A stretch of 64,000 bases of DNA from Cryptomeria japonica (Eukaryota > Streptophyta > Pinopsida > Cupressales > Cupressaceae). The notes beneath the pieces are model-generated. The model worked only from the letters and a program-made list of their open reading frames with translations, was not told the DNA's origin and searched no databases. Below, one piece after another: positions 58,742 through 64,000 of this stretch. The position numbers and the translations under genes are program-made. Each line of letters begins with the position of its first letter. The stretch's first letter is position 1. The stretch is taken from positions 662,730,438-662,794,437 of the forward strand of contig NC_081414.1 of the NCBI RefSeq assembly GCF_030272615.1. Reading direction: 5' to 3'.

Positions 58742-59640
58742 CTATCCTTCATGATATTGATAAAGATATACAATGTTGAATAATGGTGACACGCCTATTA
58801 CTTCTGGTAATTCAATTTCAAATGTGTTCCTTGAATAAATTATTTTGAGAATCTTACATGGACCAAACTTCTTCGTCTTCAACTTGCTATATGTACCAAC
58901 TAGAAATATTTCCTTTATGAGATATACCATGATCTCATCCCTAACTACAAATTCCTTGTCTCCTCTTTTCATCTTCTTTAATTTTTTACTTGTTGGTCAT
59001 TATCTCCAAGTGTTCCTTGAATTTATTATGTACTATTTCCATTTATTCTATGAATTCCTCCACTTTCACACTCCTTTTCTCTTTGTTGTTATTGTATTTG
59101 AGTTTTTATGGTCATCTAAGATGCAATCTAGTCACTATCTAAAATGTTATCCTTTTGGTACTTCTATTATTGAATTATTGTATGAAAATTCTACTTGTGG
59201 TAGTATTATGTCTAGCTTTCCTAGCTTATCTCCGACTAGACATGTCAAAAAATTGTCTAAACTTATGTTTACTACCTTTGTCCATAATTTTGTTGGTAAA
59301 ATATTGAACTAATGCTTGGGTCAATCTTCATCTTATTCCATATTATATTCCAAAAATATCTTGTGAACTTGGTTTAGTATCAAGAAAGATTCTCCTTAAT
59401 AATCCATGAATCTCATAGTCTCCTTGAAGAATATCTTAGCAACATGTACATCGTCATGTGTTTCATTATAACAAATGAAATGTGTCATTTTGGAAAATTG
59501 GTCCATTACTACTAATATAGAATCACGTCATGTCTAAGTCCTAAAGAATCCTAGTATTAAATCAATGCTTATGTCCTCCTAATGTATTTTTAATACTATC
59601 AAAGGAAGAACCTGAATTGATCTTGCATAAAAATTGTTAA
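58742..59640 (-). pseudogene. Ty3/gypsy integrase remnant
   Basis: On the minus strand, reading from 59,640 downward through several frameshifts: IQVLPLIV, EDISIDLILGFFRT (core Asp1 near 59,565), DSILVVMDQFSKMTHFI (about 59,500), HVAKIFFKETMRF (about 59,420). The C-terminal module MKRGDKEFVVRDEIMVYLIKE lies at 58,972-58,910, followed by KLKTKKFGPCKILKIIYSRN (GPY/F signature) and FEIELPEVIGVSPLFNIVYL down to 58,742. No LTRs, RT or gag are found nearby, so this is an isolated fragment in opposite orientation to its neighbours. Confidence 0.75.
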
Positions 59641-60471
59641 ATTGTACCACCATAAATATGTTAGTTGCAGACAAACACATTAGGTGAAAAGAAAAAAATA
59701 GACATTAAAAATTTATTAGACATAAGATGGCACCAATATGTATGGCTAGCAAGCTATGTTATGCTAGGGAACATACAACAATCCAACTATCTCATGACTA
59801 ATATAAATTGTGTTGTAGAACAGTCACATAAAAGAGACATAAATGTTCATATAAATAAGGTATAGTTGGTTGCTCCCACATTGGATGATGATATGACAAC
59901 TGGATGCAGACATATTTAAAAAATATATATGAGAAGTATGCAATAAGAAATGTGGATATGATTACCCCCCCATTAGAATAAGTTGTGCTACACAAATTAG
60001 CACACATTATTCTAAGGAGAAGAGATGTTGTGTCAAGAAAATATAGTGAGATGTATGGATACAACAGATAGCTCATATCAACGGAATGCCACCTTGCAAC
60101 AAATAGCTCATAACTATTTTCCATGATCTTTGATTTTGTGTTTCTTGTGAAATTAGAAAGGTATTAAGGGGATCTACAAACCCATCAATGCATTTTTTTT
60201 AGATTCTATCCTAGTAAATGTGTGATTTAGTTTTTCTTTTTTGCATCTTGAAGGATTACTTGGACATTTTGATAGTTGAGGAGGTTCTTCTTGATAGTTG
60301 AAAAGTTTTGTCCCAATGGGTTTTTGTCTTTTCTCCATAAATGTGAGACATTACATTACATTTCATTTGCATTATACATGGGTACCTAACATGGCCTAGT
60401 TTCTAGGATTCATCCTACATCTTGCACCATATTGCATAATAATCTTCTACCTAAGTTGCACTTAATGGGGG
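59641..60471. other. Unassigned spacer before the copia LTR
   Basis: AT-rich, with no recognisable coding or repeat signal. Confidence 0.45.
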
Positions 60472-62077
60472 TGTTAGTGTGAATGAGGTTATTTCCTAAC
60501 TAGTTATTTGTGGGAACCTATTTACATATTAAGTTTACTTAGGATCATGTTAGTTGTGTTGGCATTATGTGAACTGGTATGAGGACATAATGACATTGTA
60601 TGTTGTCATTGATGTCAATATGTTGTAGAGGTGTGAACCGGCATATGTGAGAACTAGTATAACACTGTGAACCGACCTTTGTGCCAAAGTGAAGCGGTGT
60701 GATTGTTCAAAGGTGAACCGGCATATGGTCATGGGAACCGGCACATGGAAGTGTTGAATGACTACTGGTTCGTAGTCTCAACTTTAGGGTTTCTGGTTTA
60801 AGTGCTTCAAGCTTGTGTGGCTCAACCGGTGACTTTATGTGATGAGTTAGCATGATAACAAAGAACAAGATTGTGTCGCCACGTAAGCCTTGTGTACATG
60901 AAGGATCGTGCATGAAGAAGATCTTGCCTATCTACCTCAGGAATATGAGAAGACTATAAAACGGCGATAACATGTGATGGGTTATCAGCCGCCATGGAAA
61001 TGATAGAAAACAAATGATGGAGATTAATGCAGTATGCTCAACGACCAGGATTGAACCATTTGAATTCCTTAACCTATTAGGTTTAGGGTTTATGGTTTAT
61101 GCTTCCGACCTAACTATTTTCTATAAGGTCAATGTTATGACTCTTTCTAGGGTTGTTGGCAAAAGTTGTGTGTGAGTATCCAAGAGAAGGGATACGTGAT
61201 GCTACCAGACCAGAGGAGAGAAGTGATACTTGCAGAGTGTAAGTGCAGAAGGTGAAGAGGAGCTTAAGCGGATCTGCATTGGCATTGAGTGCTGTTACTA
61301 GATCATTGAAATACCTGTTGATCTCTAACCATCTCATCAGTTGGAAAATCTCCTAACCAGGTAGACTTAACCAACTTGCTGTAAATCCCTTAATAGGGTA
61401 ACTCAAAGTCATTGAGATCTAGAAAGCTAGAGAGCTCTAGAAATCCTTTAGCTATTGAGTTCTTGAAATCCTCTAGCAAGGTAACCTGTAACAAGGTTTA
61501 ACCCTTAACCAGGTATTGTAGCCATCCCTTAACCGAGTGATCCCTAATAGGATCGGTTCCTAACAGAACCTATTGTATTTGTCTTTAATAGGACAAGGCT
61601 CCTAACAGAGCAGACTTCCAAAGAGTTCAACAACAAACTTGTGGGTATTCATCCCCACCGTGGTTTTTCCCAATTGGGTTTCCACATGAAAAATATGTGT
61701 GTTATGTGTGATGCTTTTATCTTGCGATGCTTTGTTATTACCTATTAAGCATATGATGGTTCTGTGTTTTATGCCTGTCAATAAAACATGTTGAACTAGC
61801 TGTTGTGAAGATATGATGATAGATTACCTATTCATACATAAGGGTGAAATGGTAGTGTAGTTTTGAGCTGAGAGGAAAGCTAAGTGAGAAATCAGTTTAT
61901 GATTGTTTTAGTTGTTCTGGGTTTTACCGGTTGCACTCTGTTTCAAACCGGTGTCACTGATTGCAAGTCATTTGGAGTAATTGCTATTGAACTGGTTTAG
62001 GACTGTATTTTGCCTGTATTGATTCACCCCCCCTCTCAGTACTGGTTTGGTACTATTTGCTCATCATTGAGTTATCA
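60472..62077 (+). repeat. Candidate 5' LTR of the copia element
   Basis: It starts TGTTAGTGTG and ends GAGTTATCA next to the primer site. A TATAAAA box lies at 60,955-60,961. Internal GAACCGGCATATG-like short repeats occur at 60,636-60,750. The left edge is a best guess because the second LTR is not in the window. Confidence 0.65.
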
Positions 62078-62078
62078 A

Positions 62079-62092
62079 TTAGTATCAGAGCA
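62079..62092 (+). promoter_or_regulatory. Primer-binding site, initiator tRNA-Met type (variant)
   Basis: TTAGTATCAGAGCA directly follows the LTR end. It differs from the usual TGGTATCAGAGC by two bases near its start. Confidence 0.8.
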
Positions 62093-62148
62093 TCCTCCAG
62101 GTCCTCTATGTTGTAAGCTTAACCGCTTGAGGTAAAGATCCCAGTCAA

Positions 62149-64000
62149 ATGATGAAGAGGGAAGGTCCAAAGTTTAATAGGGAAAATTTTGGTATATGGA
62201 AAGATAGGATGAAGATATTCATTAGAAGCATGGGTTCTCAACACTGGAGTTATGTTGAGAATGTCTATGTTGTCCCTACCTATACTCTCACCGATGACCA
62301 AAAGAGAGAGATACAAGAAAATGGGCAAGTCATGGAAGCCCTTATTAGTAGTCTATCTGACATTGAGTTTATTGATGTTCAGGACAAGGTAAATCCCAAA
62401 GAGGTATGGGATGCTCTTGAAAATATCTATGGTGGAGATGAACATGTAAAATAGGCTAAGGAAGAAAGCCTAAGAGGGAAGTTTGAAGATATGTGGATGG
62501 TTGAAGGTGAGACCATTCAGCAGTATGGAATAAGAATCAAAACAGTTGTTGGAGAAATAAAGAGTGCAGGTGGTAAAATAGAAGATTCCACTATGGTAAG
62601 CAAAGTCTTGAGATCCCTATTGCCAGTCTATGTAATAAGGGTTGCTCCTATTCAGGAGCTGAGATCAATAGACAAAACTACGGTATCCTTGGACTCCATC
62701 GTAGCCAAGTTGACAGCCTATGAGCTAAATAGTTTTGATGGCAGTGTTCAAAAGACTAAATCAGCTTTTAAAGCCTCTGTTATACCATCCAGAAAAGGAA
62801 AAGAAGCTAGCACTAGTGGTGAACCTAGACAGAGCAAATAAATGGATGATGAGGAGATTCTGATGGCATTTGAAGCTCTTCTTGCTAGGAAGCTTCCTAA
62901 AGGAACCGGTAAATACAAGGGTAAGATACCTTTGAAATGCTTTTCTTGTAACCAGATAGGGCATATTGCTATAAACTGTCCTAATGGCGATAACAAGGAC
63001 AAACCAAAAAGGTTTAGGAACTTCAAAGGAGGAAACCAGAGAAATTGTTTTGTGGTAGTTGATGAAGGTGTCATAGATGAAGAATCAGAGGATGAAGAAA
63101 ATGAAGATATTGTGTTTGTTGCTGTCAAAGAAGATGTGTCAGACAAGAAGGCTCTTGTCTCCCGGTTTGATAATTCCAATGAGTGGATCATTGATAGTGG
63201 CTATTCTCACCATATGACTTGTGATCAGAGCAAGTTTCTATCCTTGGAGGAGTATGATGGAGGTGTGGTTCTCTTGGCAATGATGCACCATGCATGGTCA
63301 AAGGCAGAGGGTCCATCTCTCTGAATGGAAAGAGCAGTGCTGACAATGTGTACTGGGTTGATGGTCTCAGACACAACCTTCTGAGTGTTGCCCAACTGAA
63401 TGATAGTGGCCTTACTCTGGAATTCAAGAATGGAGTTTGCAGAATGAAAGGAAAAGATGGTGAATTGGTGGCCACTGGCATGCAGACCAAAGGTAATCTA
63501 TTTCATCTGAATGCAAATATAAGTACATGTCTTATGGCTGAATTTGATGATAGCTAGATATGGCATAGGAGACTTTGCCATGTAAACTTTGATAACATTG
63601 TAAAGGCCAGTAAGATCAAGGCAGTTAGAGGGTTGTCGGTGCTAAGCAAACCAGATAATACCTTGTGCAGAGAATGTCAATTGGAAAAAATGTCTGCCTC
63701 AACCTTTAAAGGTAAATCTTTCACTGCTGACAACTTGCTTGATCTTGTGCATACTGATTTGTGTGGTCCTATGAAAACTAGGAGTGTGCAGGGTGATAGG
63801 TACTTCATGATTCTCACTAATGACTGCTCAAGAATGATGTGGGTCACATTTTTGAAAGACAAGTCTGAAGCCTTTGTGAAGTTCAAAGCTTTCAGAGCAT
63901 TAGTGGAGAAGGAAAGGGGTAAAAGGATCAAGTGTCTCAGTTTTGATCAAGGAGGGGAATTCACTTCTAGTGAATTTAACAAGTACTGTGAAGAAAATGG
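62149..64000 (+). pseudogene. Copia gag-pol: Gag, zinc knuckle, protease, integrase (partial)
   Basis: ATG 62,149 starts a copia Gag (FNRENFGIWKDRMKIFIRS), with TAG at 62,452 and TAA at 62,839 in frame. The CCHC knuckle CFSCNQIGHIAINC lies at 62,938-62,980 and the protease active site WIIDSGYSHHMT near 63,187. A one-base deletion around 63,275 shifts the frame, which continues as VYWVDGLRHNLLSVAQL and the GAG-pre-integrase block (IWHRRLCHVNF, CRECQLEKM) after a TAG near 63,555. The integrase core has HTDLCGP (Asp1, about 63,749) and FDQGGEF (Asp2, about 63,945). The third acid lies beyond the window. The breaks are few, suggesting moderate age. Confidence 0.9.

Larger units (their letters stand above)
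60472..64000 (+). mobile_element. Ty1/copia element, 3' part beyond the window
   Basis: A candidate 5' LTR (60,472-62,077), a tRNA-Met-type primer site and a gag-protease-integrase gene in copia order (integrase before RT) are present. The window ends inside the integrase, so RT, RNase H and the 3' LTR cannot be seen. Confidence 0.88.

Overview
The window looks like intergenic nuclear DNA from a plant with a large genome. Every recognisable coding block belongs to a transposable element: a chromodomain Ty3/gypsy element, two Tat-like Ty3/gypsy elements, a plant L1-type LINE with a DUF4283-like ORF1, a Ty1/copia element, and a large cut-and-paste DNA transposon. I found no host gene, rRNA, tRNA or CRISPR array. 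The Tat elements with very long leaders and 3' spacers, the AT-rich spacers and the deep nesting fit a seed plant, plausibly a gymnosperm. That placement is inference.

Layout. (1) 1-17,981: an old chromovirus, 5' LTR cut by the window start. Its reverse transcriptase is split by a 10.9 kb DNA transposon at 3,166-14,093, which has inverted termini, a short target duplication, subterminal palindromes, a 2.1 kb tandem-repeat block, a degraded plus-strand gene and a spliced minus-strand DDE-type transposase pseudogene. (2) 17,982-19,500: unassigned. (3) About 19,500-27,870: a 5'-incomplete, pol-less Tat-like element with a 3' LTR from 26,730. (4) About 27,870-28,640: a minus-strand fragment of LINE ORF1. 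(5) 30,540-31,747: a 5'-truncated LINE copy with 17 bp target duplications. (6) 34,027 to about 57,848: a longer LINE (ORF1, endonuclease, RT, RNase H, then a third ORF), interrupted at 36,692-52,776 by a complete and very young Tat element. (7) 58,742-59,640: minus-strand remnant of a Ty3 integrase. (8) 60,472-64,000: 5' LTR, primer site and gag-pol start of a copia element cut by the window end.

Relative ages can be read from the nesting. The chromovirus LTRs differ at roughly 50 of 720 positions (counted by eye) and its coding frames hold many stops. The young Tat element's two 1,826 bp LTRs differ at only five positions, and its 2,428-codon gag-pol frame has three stops, each explainable by one C-to-T change. 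The most novel items are the DNA transposon, which I cannot place firmly in a named superfamily, and the LINE lineage with a third ORF downstream of ORF2, whose 3' part reappears in the independent truncated copy.
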